Below are positions 1 through 6,104 of a DNA stretch of 7,541 nucleotides, piece by piece; position 1 is the stretch's first letter, and each line of letters opens with the position of its first letter. Source of the stretch: CAYJAZ01 sp964368455 (GTDB lineage Bacteria; Desulfobacterota; Desulfovibrionia; Desulfovibrionales; Desulfovibrionaceae). The notes beneath the pieces are model-generated. The model worked only from the letters and a program-made list of their open reading frames with translations. It was not told the origin of the DNA and did not search any database. Made by a program: the position numbers and the translations under genes. The stretch covers positions 1 through 7,541 of the forward strand of contig CAYJAZ010000050.1 in assembly GCA_964368455.1 (NCBI GenBank). The letters run 5' to 3'.

Positions 1-316
1 GTGATTGTAAGTAGTTAGCACCTTGAATAAGGTTTCTTGTCACACGTCCATTTGTTGGAACATTGACGCCTGCTAAATTTTCGATAGCAGCTGAAGATGC
101 GATAGCGTGAGAAGCTGGACAAACACCACAGATACGCTGTGTGATTTGTGGAGCATCACGTGGATCGCGTCCTTTGAGGATATGTTCAAAACCACGGAAC
201 ATACCGCCAGATAATTTAGCGTCTGTGACAACGCCATTATCGTAGGTTACTTCTGCTTTCAAGTGACCCTCAATTCTGGTGACAGGGTCGATATGTATAG
301 TTTTATTATCAGCCAT
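1..316 (-). CDS. hysA: Periplasmic [NiFe]/[NiFeSe] hydrogenase large subunit, N-terminal part (cut by window edge)
   Basis: This is the catalytic subunit of an uptake-type hydrogenase (H2 to protons and electrons); about 105 codons are visible and the rest lies beyond the left edge. The N-terminal RIEGH motif is at residues 14-18 and the first metal-binding motif, RICGVCP with a following His, is at 61-70; Cys63 and Cys66 would bind the Ni-Fe centre. The run GRVTRNLIQGANYLQS after it resembles the NiFeSe subgroup more than the standard NiFe one, and the small subunit supports this. The selenocysteine or cysteine that decides the matter sits near the C terminus, outside the window. The start is the ATG at 316, preceded by GGAG at 324-327 and only 28 bases after the small-subunit stop, so the two are cotranscribed. 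There is no signal peptide or N-terminal lipobox; export would be by piggyback on the small subunit's Tat signal. Large-subunit identity is certain; the hys symbol is an inference. Confidence 0.88.
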   Translation of the reverse strand, partial: MADNKTIHIDPVTRIEGHLKAEVTYDNGVVTDAKLSGGMFRGFEHILKGRDPRDAPQITQRICGVCPASHAIASSAAIENLAGVNVPTNGRVTRNLIQGANYLQS

Positions 317-344
317 AGATTAACTCCAAGATGGGCTTATTAGT

Positions 345-1301
345 TTATTCAAATGTATAGAATGGTGACATTCCATCAGGGAAGTCTGGTTGTACGCAGC
401 CAATGCAAACAGCATTTTCGATACACCAGTTTACCTTGCCATTCCAACGTCTTGTTGGCGAATCACACATAGCCATAGGGCCTTTACAACCTAAGTCGTA
501 GCGGCAACCTTCTTTATCTGTGATGACAGCAGACATAACACCTTCGTCAAACTTGTCAATCCATGGGCAGGTTTCGTGCGTATTTACACCATAGAATGGG
601 ATAGGACGCGCATCTTCATCAAGAAGTCCAACAACAGCGGCAAGGCCGTCTGCAAGACCTTTTTCTTTGATAGTTTCAAGAGCAAGAACAACTGTGCCTA
701 CAATCCAATCTGGATGAGGAGGGCAACCAGGAATATTTACAACTGGAGTTGCAATCTTTGCTTGATCAAAGAAAGCTTTAGTGCTTACTGTTTCTGTAAC
801 AGAGCCTTCAGCAGCTGGAATACCGCCATAAGCAGCACATGTGCCAACGGCTAAAACTGCAGCTGCATCTGGAGCAAGCTTTTTGAGCATGTCGACCATG
901 GTGTATTCTTTGCCGTGAGCTTCTGCAACTATGCAGTAATGCCCATCTTCAGCTAAAGGAATAGCACCCTCAACAACTACAAAATATTGGCCTTTAAATT
1001 TTTCTGCAACGCTGAACATGTTTTCAACCGCACTAGCACCTTCGCTTGCCATAATAGTTGGGTGAAACTCTAAGCTAATGACTTTTAAAAGTACATCTGC
1101 AATAGAAGGGTGAGCAGAGTTTAAAATAGTTACTGAACAACCAGTACAAGCAGCACCTTGTAACCAGAATACTGGTGGGCGTTGACCAGAAAGGGTTTCA
1201 GCCAAAGCTGTATGCACAAGTGGATGGAACATAGATGATATTCCGTATCCTGCAACAGAACCTGTGCACAGTTTCACAAAATCTCGACGTGAGAGACCCA
1301 T
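345..1301 (-). CDS. hysB: Periplasmic hydrogenase small (Fe-S) subunit, HysB/[NiFeSe]-type, Tat-exported
   Basis: This 318-residue electron-transfer subunit carries three Fe-S clusters from the Ni-Fe site towards periplasmic cytochrome c. A twin-arginine signal (SRRDFVK, residues 4-10) is followed by a hydrophobic stretch and a probable cleavage after ALA (residues 32-34). Proximal cluster ligands are Cys52 and Cys55 (CTGC), Cys155 (GTCAAYGG) and Cys193 (PGCPPHPDW). Distal ligands are His242, Cys245, Cys266 and Cys272. The medial site has Cys299 and Cys302 (CIGC), plus Cys293 in NWC where standard NiFe enzymes have WP; that extra Cys is the NiFeSe hallmark giving a [4Fe-4S] medial cluster. 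Oddly, the remaining medial Cys is at 279, only seven residues after Cys272, with Ser281 at the usual place. There is no C-terminal membrane anchor, so the enzyme is probably soluble. The start is supported by GGAGG at 1306-1310, four bases upstream. It is first gene of the operon. Subunit identity is very secure; the NiFeSe subgroup is likely. Confidence 0.93.
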   Translation of the reverse strand: MGLSRRDFVKLCTGSVAGYGISSMFHPLVHTALAETLSGQRPPVFWLQGAACTGCSVTILNSAHPSIADVLLKVISLEFHPTIMASEGASAVENMFSVAEKFKGQYFVVVEGAIPLAEDGHYCIVAEAHGKEYTMVDMLKKLAPDAAAVLAVGTCAAYGGIPAAEGSVTETVSTKAFFDQAKIATPVVNIPGCPPHPDWIVGTVVLALETIKEKGLADGLAAVVGLLDEDARPIPFYGVNTHETCPWIDKFDEGVMSAVITDKEGCRYDLGCKGPMAMCDSPTRRWNGKVNWCIENAVCIGCVQPDFPDGMSPFYTFE

Positions 1302-1346
1302 AATGCCTCCAATGTTAGGAATTTATATTGTTTAATAAAGTTCTAC

Positions 1347-1375
1347 CTAAACCTTATACTATTTCTATGGTTTAG
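1347..1375. promoter_or_regulatory. Inverted repeat over the hydrogenase promoter (possible operator)
   Basis: CTAAACC (1347-1353) and GGTTTAG (1369-1375) form a perfect 7-base inverted repeat. The half-sites are separated by 15 bases, so their centres are 22 bases, about two helical turns, apart. Extending inward, nine of ten bases per arm match. It covers the gap between and the edges of the candidate -35 and -10 boxes, as expected of a dimeric repressor site. The regulator is unknown; I do not match it to a named motif. Confidence 0.4.
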
Positions 1376-1379
1376 TCAA
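1353..1379 (-). promoter_or_regulatory. Candidate promoter of the hydrogenase operon
   Basis: Reading the minus strand, TTGACT (1379-1374) is followed after 15 bases by TATAAG (1358-1353). Each box matches five of six sigma-70 consensus bases, but the spacing is shorter than the preferred 17. The start codon lies about 50 bases downstream at 1301. The short spacer could indicate dependence on an activator, and an inverted repeat overlaps both boxes. No sigma-54 GG/GC pair was seen. Confidence 0.45.
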
Positions 1380-1542
1380 TAATTCATTCGGAAAAGATAT
1401 AGATAAGGTGTTTTTATAACATACTGAAATTATAGTGATAATTTTAAGTTTGTATTGTTTTGCTTTATTGTGAAAAAAAGAATTATTTCAAAGATATAAT
1501 GAAATAGAGCGAAAAAGATAAATAAAAAAGAATTAAAATGTA

Positions 1543-1587
1543 TTTAATTAAAAAAAATAAAAAAAGACAAAACTAGAGCTTTGTCTT
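1543..1587 (-). terminator. Rho-independent terminator of hisA
   Basis: An 8-base perfect stem (AAGACAAA at 1564-1571 with TTTGTCTT at 1580-1587) closes an 8-base loop. On the minus strand it is followed by a long T-rich run (1563 down to about 1543), the classic intrinsic terminator form. It starts about 50 bases after the hisA stop. The plus strand also has a T-rich tail, so it may work both ways, although no plus-strand gene reads into it. Confidence 0.75.
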
Positions 1588-1636
1588 CTTTTATTTATAT
1601 TTTTTAAATTTTACTTCATTTTAAAAGATAAATTTT

Positions 1637-2371
1637 CTATGCTTTTTGTGCTTCAATCCAGTTAAGGCCTTCTTTAAGATTGAGTGAACCTTCGTAAATG
1701 GCTCTACCTGTGATAGCACCAATAAAGGAAGTCTTTAATGTTAATTCGTGGATTTTTTTCACATCTTCTATTGTAGCCAAGCCTCCTGCTGCAATAAGTG
1801 GGAGGGAAGTCATTGAGGCTAATTTTTCAAGAGCTTCGAAATTAAATCCTGTTTGCATCCCGTCTCTTTCTATATCTGTATAGATTAAAAAGGCTGCACC
1901 GTCTTTTTCTACTCTTGGTAAAACTTCTTCTAATGTGAGTTTTGAATCTTCAATCCAACCACGAGTTTTAAGTACATTTTTATACGCATCTAGCGAAAGG
2001 CCTATCTTGCCTTTGAAACTTTGGCATAAATCTTTAAATTTTTCAGGTTCTTCTAAAGCCATAGTTCCTATGATTAGTCTTGTAACGCCCTTATCAAACC
2101 AATATTGGGCGTGTTCTTTGGAACGAATACCGCCGCCAAGTTGCACGGGAATTGTGAGTGTAGCACAGATTTCTTCAACAGCCTTAGCATTTGCACTATA
2201 ACCATCAAAAGCTCCGTCGAGATCGATAAGATGCAGATATTGTGCACCCATTTCTTGCCATTTAAGGGCAAATTCTAAAGCTTCGCCATAAAAAGTGCTT
2301 TCATTTGCTTTGCCTTGTTTGAGGCGAACAGCCTTGCCGTCTTGTAAATCAACTGCTGGAAAAATAATCAT
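1637..2371 (-). CDS. hisA: HisA, ProFAR isomerase (histidine biosynthesis)
   Basis: This cytoplasmic enzyme is 1-(5-phosphoribosyl)-5-[(5-phosphoribosylamino)methylideneamino]imidazole-4-carboxamide isomerase (EC 5.3.1.16). It performs the Amadori rearrangement that gives PRFAR, the HisF/HisH substrate. At 244 residues it has the full usual length of this (beta/alpha)8 barrel. The general base Asp8 is in FPAVDLQDGKAVRL and the second catalytic Asp is Asp128 (SLDAYKN). Phosphate-binding segments are QLGGGIR (77-83), IGT (101-103), IYTDIERDGM (163-172), IAAGG (193-197) and GAITGRAIYEG (218-228). The Asp at position 8 and the SLDAYKN segment favour HisA over its paralogue HisF. The start ATG at 2371 has AAGGA (2378-2382) six bases upstream. 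It stands alone with its own promoter and terminator, so the his genes are scattered here rather than in one operon. Very secure. Confidence 0.96.
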   Translation of the reverse strand: MIIFPAVDLQDGKAVRLKQGKANESTFYGEALEFALKWQEMGAQYLHLIDLDGAFDGYSANAKAVEEICATLTIPVQLGGGIRSKEHAQYWFDKGVTRLIIGTMALEEPEKFKDLCQSFKGKIGLSLDAYKNVLKTRGWIEDSKLTLEEVLPRVEKDGAAFLIYTDIERDGMQTGFNFEALEKLASMTSLPLIAAGGLATIEDVKKIHELTLKTSFIGAITGRAIYEGSLNLKEGLNWIEAQKA

Positions 2372-2395
2372 AAAAAATCCTTAAAAGTTTTATTT

Positions 2396-2424
2396 ACTTT
2401 ATGATTCTGAGCTCATTCTGTCAA
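2396..2424 (-). promoter_or_regulatory. Sigma-70-type promoter of hisA
   Basis: On the minus strand a perfect TTGACA -35 box (2424-2419) is followed by a 17-base spacer and TAAAGT (2401-2396), a four-of-six -10 box. This gives a leader of about 20 bases before the hisA start codon, too short for an attenuator or riboswitch. Confidence 0.7.
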
Positions 2425-2499
2425 TAATTTAAACAGAGAGTAAATTTAATTAAAATATTTATAAATATGTATTTTTAAACATACAATTGCCCTATTCTC

Positions 2500-2529
2500 T
2501 TGACAAGAAATGCCGATGTAGTGTATTAT
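2500..2529 (+). promoter_or_regulatory. Sigma-70-type promoter of the chemoreceptor gene
   Basis: A perfect TTGACA (2500-2505) is followed by an 18-base spacer and TATTAT (2524-2529), five of six to the -10 consensus. Transcription would start near 2536, leaving a leader of about 45 bases. The motif is the housekeeping form rather than the sigma-28 form often used for chemotaxis genes. A 9-base direct repeat overlaps the -10 region. Confidence 0.7.
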
Positions 2530-2572
2530 GTAGTGTGTATTTTTTGCTTATGATCAAACCCAATTGATGCTT

Positions 2573-2577
2573 GGAGG
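2573..2577 (+). promoter_or_regulatory. Ribosome binding site fixing the chemoreceptor start
   Basis: GGAGG lies four bases before the ATG at 2582, the same arrangement as for the hydrogenase small subunit. In-frame TTG (2564) and ATG (2567) codons upstream lack such a site and sit before or on it, so 2582 is the start. Confidence 0.85.
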
Positions 2578-2581
2578 TTTT

Positions 2582-4864
2582 ATGAAATTGTCTATCACAA
2601 AGAAAATTGTTCTCATTCTTGTTACTATCTTACTTATTTCTTCTGGGACGGTTTATTTTGTTTCAACTTATAACTATTCGAATACGTTAAAGTCTGTTTT
2701 AGATGATGAAATTCATGAAGCTCAAATGCATTTTGAGACTATTAAACAAGCTTCTCAAGATGAAATATTGCATATTGTTAAATTTGCCGCAGAATACGAA
2801 GGGCTTGATGCAGCAATATATAATAATGATACAGCAAGTCTGCAAACAATAGCCAGAGAAGTTGCGAATAAAGCAGGGGTTTCTCTCGTTACTATTACAG
2901 ATAATAAAGGTGTTGTTCTTTTTAGGACGCATTCGCAGAAAGTTGGCGATACTATTTTAAATCAAGAAACAATAGAACTAGCGCTTAAAGGCAATCCAAC
3001 TTCAAGCTTGGTTGAAGGGCCTGATAACGGATATGCACTACGTGCAAGCAGCGCTGTACATTATAATAATGAAACAGTGGGAACAATATCCTTAGGAAAT
3101 TCATTAGTAGATCCTGAATTTATTGAATGGCTTGGTAAATTTTTGAATGTCCATGTCACATTTTTCTTAGGCGATACTCGCTTGATGACAACTATAAAAG
3201 ACGAAAATGGTAAGCGTATTGTTGGAACTAGATTGAATAATCCTACTATTGAGAAAAAAGTGCTTAATGAAGGGCAGGTCTATTTTGGTGAAAGCCTTAT
3301 TCAAAATGTAGAATATTTTGCTGCTTACTGGCCTGCAAAAAAACATAATAACGAAACCATTGGTATGTGGTTTATTGGTTTGCCAGCAAGCGATGTTTTT
3401 AAATCACAGTCAGATGCAAATCAAAATACTATTTTAAGTGCTATAGGCGTTATTCTTCTTATGCTTATCGCAGTGGCTTATGTAGGTGTGTATTTTGCTT
3501 TACCAATTAAGCAATTGGCAAGATACGCAAAGAAAATTGCTGATGGCGAAAAAGATGTTAAAGCACCAACTTTCAAGCGTAAAGACGAATTTGATGTTTT
3601 GGCAACTGCTCTTGCTGATATGGTGGAAAAGCTCAAAAGTCAGGCTTATTGGTATGAGGCCATTTTAAACTGTATTCCTTCGCCTCTTGCGGCAATGGAC
3701 ACAGATAGAAAATTCACCTTTGTAAACAAGGGTGTGTGCGATATGATAGGCAAAAAGGCAGAAGAACTTATTGGTTTGCCTTGTCATGTATGGGGAGCTT
3801 CTATTTGTCAGACAGAAAATTGTGCTATTGAATCATGTCTACGCGGTGTGCATGACGTTGATTTTGAACAGCCTGGACTAGGACATTTTAAAGCAATGGC
3901 TGCTCCTTTAATTGATCCTAATGGAAAACACATTGGCTATGTTGATATGGTTTTTGATCGTAACAAAGAAGTGAAACTTATCAATGAGGCTGAACAAGCT
4001 TTAACAGATGGCCGACATGGTGCAGCAGAGCAACTTGCTTCTATTGTTGAGAATATAGCTTCTGTTGCTGAAGAATTGACTGAACAGATTGAAATTTCTT
4101 CTCAAGGTGCTGGAAATGTGTCCATGCGTATGACTGAAACTGCAATAGCCATGGATGAAATGAATACAACTGTGCTAGAAGTTGCTAAAAACTCTAATAA
4201 TAGTGCTGAAATTGCAGAAAGTACAAAGCAAAAAGCTAATGAAAGTGCAAAGATCAATAAAAAATCAGAAGAAACAATGATACGTTTACGTGATGAATCT
4301 ATGGCTATACGTGTGAGTATGGCAGAACTAGCTGAGCATGCACAATCAATCAATACTGTTATGGGTGTGATTTCTGATATAGCAGATCAAACAAATCTTC
4401 TTGCTCTTAATGCCGCTATTGAAGCAGCAAGGGCAGGGGAAGCAGGACGCGGATTTGCTGTTGTTGCTGATGAAGTTCGTAAACTTGCAGAAAAAACAAT
4501 GACTTCTACAGACGATGTTTCAAATGCTATTTCAGCTATACAACAAAGTACCACACTCAATGTGCAGCAAATAGACTCTACTGTGCAAAGTATTGAAGAA
4601 GCGGCACAGCTTGCTATCACAAGTGGTGAATCGCTTTCAGGAATATTGGATATGGCTGAAGAAAGTGCGGATGGAATCAGAGCTATTGCAACTGCAAGCG
4701 AAGAACAATCTGCAACTTCCGATGAAATAGCACAATCAGTTGAATCTGTGTCAAAAATAGTGGAAAAAACTACTGACGCGATGACAAAAGCAAGCCACGC
4801 TGTATCCGTGCTAAGTGAACAGTCAAGACAGCTTTCAGCTATTATCGAAGAATTAAAGAGTTGA
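2582..4864 (+). CDS. Methyl-accepting chemotaxis protein: Cache-like sensor, HAMP, Cys-rich PAS, signalling hairpin
   Basis: This 760-residue inner-membrane chemoreceptor passes ligand or redox signals to CheA/CheW. From N to C terminus: TM1 (about 8-29); a roughly 250-residue periplasmic domain (30-280), probably a Cache type, with FFLGDTRLMTTI (194-205) and GTRL (215-218) recalling sCache_3/dCache folds; TM2 (about 283-306); HAMP (307-353, starting with LPIKQLARYAKKIADGE); PAS (about 357-462); and the MCP coiled coil (about 475-757). The conserved tip, DQTNLLALNAAIEAARAGE, is at 602-620, followed by GRGFAVVADEVRKLAEKT (622-639). Around 140 residues flank each side, suggesting the 40H class. 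ASEEQSATS (705-713) is a likely methylation stretch. The PAS carries Cys401, Cys409, Cys414 and Cys419, a possible redox or metal site. There is no C-terminal CheR-tethering pentapeptide. The gene is monocistronic. The family is certain; the ligand is unknown. Confidence 0.95.
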   Translation: MKLSITKKIVLILVTILLISSGTVYFVSTYNYSNTLKSVLDDEIHEAQMHFETIKQASQDEILHIVKFAAEYEGLDAAIYNNDTASLQTIAREVANKAGVSLVTITDNKGVVLFRTHSQKVGDTILNQETIELALKGNPTSSLVEGPDNGYALRASSAVHYNNETVGTISLGNSLVDPEFIEWLGKFLNVHVTFFLGDTRLMTTIKDENGKRIVGTRLNNPTIEKKVLNEGQVYFGESLIQNVEYFAAYWPAKKHNNETIGMWFIGLPASDVFKSQSDANQNTILSAIGVILLMLIAVAYVGVYFALPIKQLARYAKKIADGEKDVKAPTFKRKDEFDVLATALADMVEKLKSQAYWYEAILNCIPSPLAAMDTDRKFTFVNKGVCDMIGKKAEELIGLPCHVWGASICQTENCAIESCLRGVHDVDFEQPGLGHFKAMAAPLIDPNGKHIGYVDMVFDRNKEVKLINEAEQALTDGRHGAAEQLASIVENIASVAEELTEQIEISSQGAGNVSMRMTETAIAMDEMNTTVLEVAKNSNNSAEIAESTKQKANESAKINKKSEETMIRLRDESMAIRVSMAELAEHAQSINTVMGVISDIADQTNLLALNAAIEAARAGEAGRGFAVVADEVRKLAEKTMTSTDDVSNAISAIQQSTTLNVQQIDSTVQSIEEAAQLAITSGESLSGILDMAEESADGIRAIATASEEQSATSDEIAQSVESVSKIVEKTTDAMTKASHAVSVLSEQSRQLSAIIEELKS

Positions 4865-4897
4865 TAAAAGCTGCATTATAGAATAACATAAAAAAAT

Positions 4898-4936
4898 AAA
4901 AGAGAATTGAAGGTTTTGCCTTCAATTCTCTTTTTT
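4898..4936. terminator. Strong bidirectional intrinsic terminator between convergent genes
   Basis: A perfect 16-base stem (4898-4913 with 4919-4934) closes a 5-base loop, TTTTG. A T run follows on the plus strand (4931-4936) and a T-rich tail follows on the minus strand (4901 down to about 4889). It begins 33 bases after the chemoreceptor stop and also lies downstream of the minus-strand glycosyltransferase, so it probably ends transcripts from both sides. Confidence 0.9.
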
Positions 4937-4960
4937 CATTTAATAAAGTTTGTACCTATT

Positions 4961-5025
4961 CTTTTGCAAACTTGCATATTTTATAAATAATTCTTGTTAT
5001 AAAATAGGATAAAAATGTGCAAAAG
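4961..5025. repeat. Nested inverted repeat at the 3' end of the glycosyltransferase gene
   Basis: The outer arms are CTTTTGCA (4961-4968) and TGCAAAAG (5018-5025). The inner arms are ATTTTATAA (4978-4986) and TTATAAAAT (4997-5005). All are perfect, with unequal unpaired segments of 9 and 12 bases between them. The structure starts two bases past the stop codon at 5028. It lacks a GC-rich stem and a direct T tail, so it is more likely a transcript-end structure than a standard terminator. Confidence 0.45.
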
Positions 5026-5027
5026 TA

Positions 5028-6104
5028 TTAATTGTTGATGCTTGAATTTTTGATTTTAGTGTGTTCTTTAATGTGTTGCAGAGTTTTTTCTTGAATGAGT
5101 TCTGGATATAATTCGTTAATACAACGTGGATTAAAACATTTTTTAGGTTCTTCACAAGGTTTACAAGGAAGATTGATTCTGTGGACTAAATGTTTTTCTT
5201 CAGGATAATCCCAATTTTCAATACTTATGCTTATAAGTGAAGTTGAGGGAATATCAAAAGAAACGGCTAAATGTCTAGGGAATGAACAGGCACCGATATG
5301 ATAGTCTGCCATAGACATAAGAGCGGCAGAGACTTCAAGTGGCGGGCATTTTGTGGGTGAGATTATTCTGTCTTTGTGTTCTATTTTTTCTATAAAAGCA
5401 GATATTTGTTCTTCTTCGCCTGGTGCAGAAATAAGATAAAAATATACATCTTCAAGACTATTTTGTATATAATTTGCTAATTTAGTATAATGTTCCACAG
5501 GGTAGCCGCGTCTGAAATCTTTATGCGTGACATCAAGGATTATTAAAAGCTTGTCTTTTGGGAAATTAAAGCTTTCAAGCAGTTTTCTTGCATTTTCTTT
5601 ATCATTTTCATCTATAAAGAAAGTGCCTTTTCCTATGCTTGGTTTTGTTATGCCAAGAGGGGAAAGTATGTGTGCATTATCTATAGCAGGGTAGTCTAGT
5701 TCTGTCTTTGTGATATGTGTAAAAAGCCTGTCTTTATAAGGCTTTGATTGTGGGCCAAGTTTGTATTTTGCTTTGGAAAAAAACACTTGTAGCATGACGC
5801 GTGGAAGTGTTTGCAAAGCAATGACTGTATCATAGCCATTTTTTGCAATTTTTTTGTAGAAGGCAATTTGTTTAAATATATTGGATTGTTCTTTTTTATC
5901 AAAAATATAAACATTTGATAAATAAGGATTTTTGGCAACTATAGCAGCACATTTTTTTTCAGTAAGAAAATCAATTTGTGCTTGAGGAAATTTTTCTTTC
6001 AAAAGCTGTATGGCATAAGTGCCCATCAGCACATCGCCTAATTGGCGTTGCTTTATTAGGAGGATTTTCTTTGGTGTTTCAGTTATTAATGCTGATTTAG
6101 GCAT
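5028..6104 (-). CDS. Family-9 glycosyltransferase (heptosyltransferase-like)
   Basis: This 358-residue GT-B enzyme probably transfers a sugar, perhaps heptose, to lipopolysaccharide core or another envelope glycan on the cytoplasmic face. The N-terminal ILLIKQRQLGDVLM (14-27) is the GT9 signature; Asp24 matches the catalytic Asp of WaaC-type enzymes. The second Rossmann half begins near LLIILDVTHKDFRRGYP (186-202). The usual donor-site motif D-S-G-P-M-H reads C-S-F-P-R-H (273-278) in GACSFPRHLA, so the Asp is lost. The C-terminal C-x2-C-x5-C-x4-C (Cys314, 317, 323, 328) resembles a cysteine pattern seen in other GT9 proteins. The ATG at 6104 is preferred because GGAG (6110-6113) lies five bases upstream; a TTG at 6122 in the same frame has no such support. 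It overlaps the preceding methyltransferase gene by eight bases, implying translational coupling. The family is firm; acceptor and donor are unknown. Confidence 0.85.
   Translation of the reverse strand: MPKSALITETPKKILLIKQRQLGDVLMGTYAIQLLKEKFPQAQIDFLTEKKCAAIVAKNPYLSNVYIFDKKEQSNIFKQIAFYKKIAKNGYDTVIALQTLPRVMLQVFFSKAKYKLGPQSKPYKDRLFTHITKTELDYPAIDNAHILSPLGITKPSIGKGTFFIDENDKENARKLLESFNFPKDKLLIILDVTHKDFRRGYPVEHYTKLANYIQNSLEDVYFYLISAPGEEEQISAFIEKIEHKDRIISPTKCPPLEVSAALMSMADYHIGACSFPRHLAVSFDIPSTSLISISIENWDYPEEKHLVHRINLPCKPCEEPKKCFNPRCINELYPELIQEKTLQHIKEHTKIKNSSINN

Larger units (their letters stand above)
1302..1636. other. AT-rich spacer between the hydrogenase operon and hisA
   Basis: This 335-base stretch holds no convincing coding region. 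It contains the hydrogenase ribosome binding site (1306-1310), the candidate promoter and inverted repeat (1347-1379), and the hisA terminator (1543-1587). The middle part, roughly 1385-1540, is very AT-rich and shows only weak repeats; I see no RNA gene in it. Confidence 0.7.

Noticed and set aside
576..854. Plus-strand open frame of 92 codons inside the hydrogenase small-subunit gene
   Set aside because: It is fully antisense to a strongly conserved gene, has no ribosome binding site and has an unnatural composition.
1468..1473. TTGTGA half-site resembling CRP/FNR-family boxes such as HcpR
   Set aside because: There is no TCACAA partner at the required spacing.
1484..1506. TATTTCA-N9-TGAAATA inverted repeat upstream of the hydrogenase promoter
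   Set aside because: It is perfect but almost all A and T in a very AT-rich stretch, with no fit to a known site, so chance is the likelier explanation.
2425..2499. Possible regulatory RNA or extra operator between the divergent hisA and chemoreceptor promoters
   Set aside because: Only short AT-rich pairings (for example TATGT/ACATA near 2466-2483) are present, with nothing distinctive.
4102..4620. Two minus-strand open frames within the chemoreceptor signalling domain
   Set aside because: They are shadows of the Ala/Ser/Glu-rich coiled-coil coding sequence and have no start signals or recognisable motifs.
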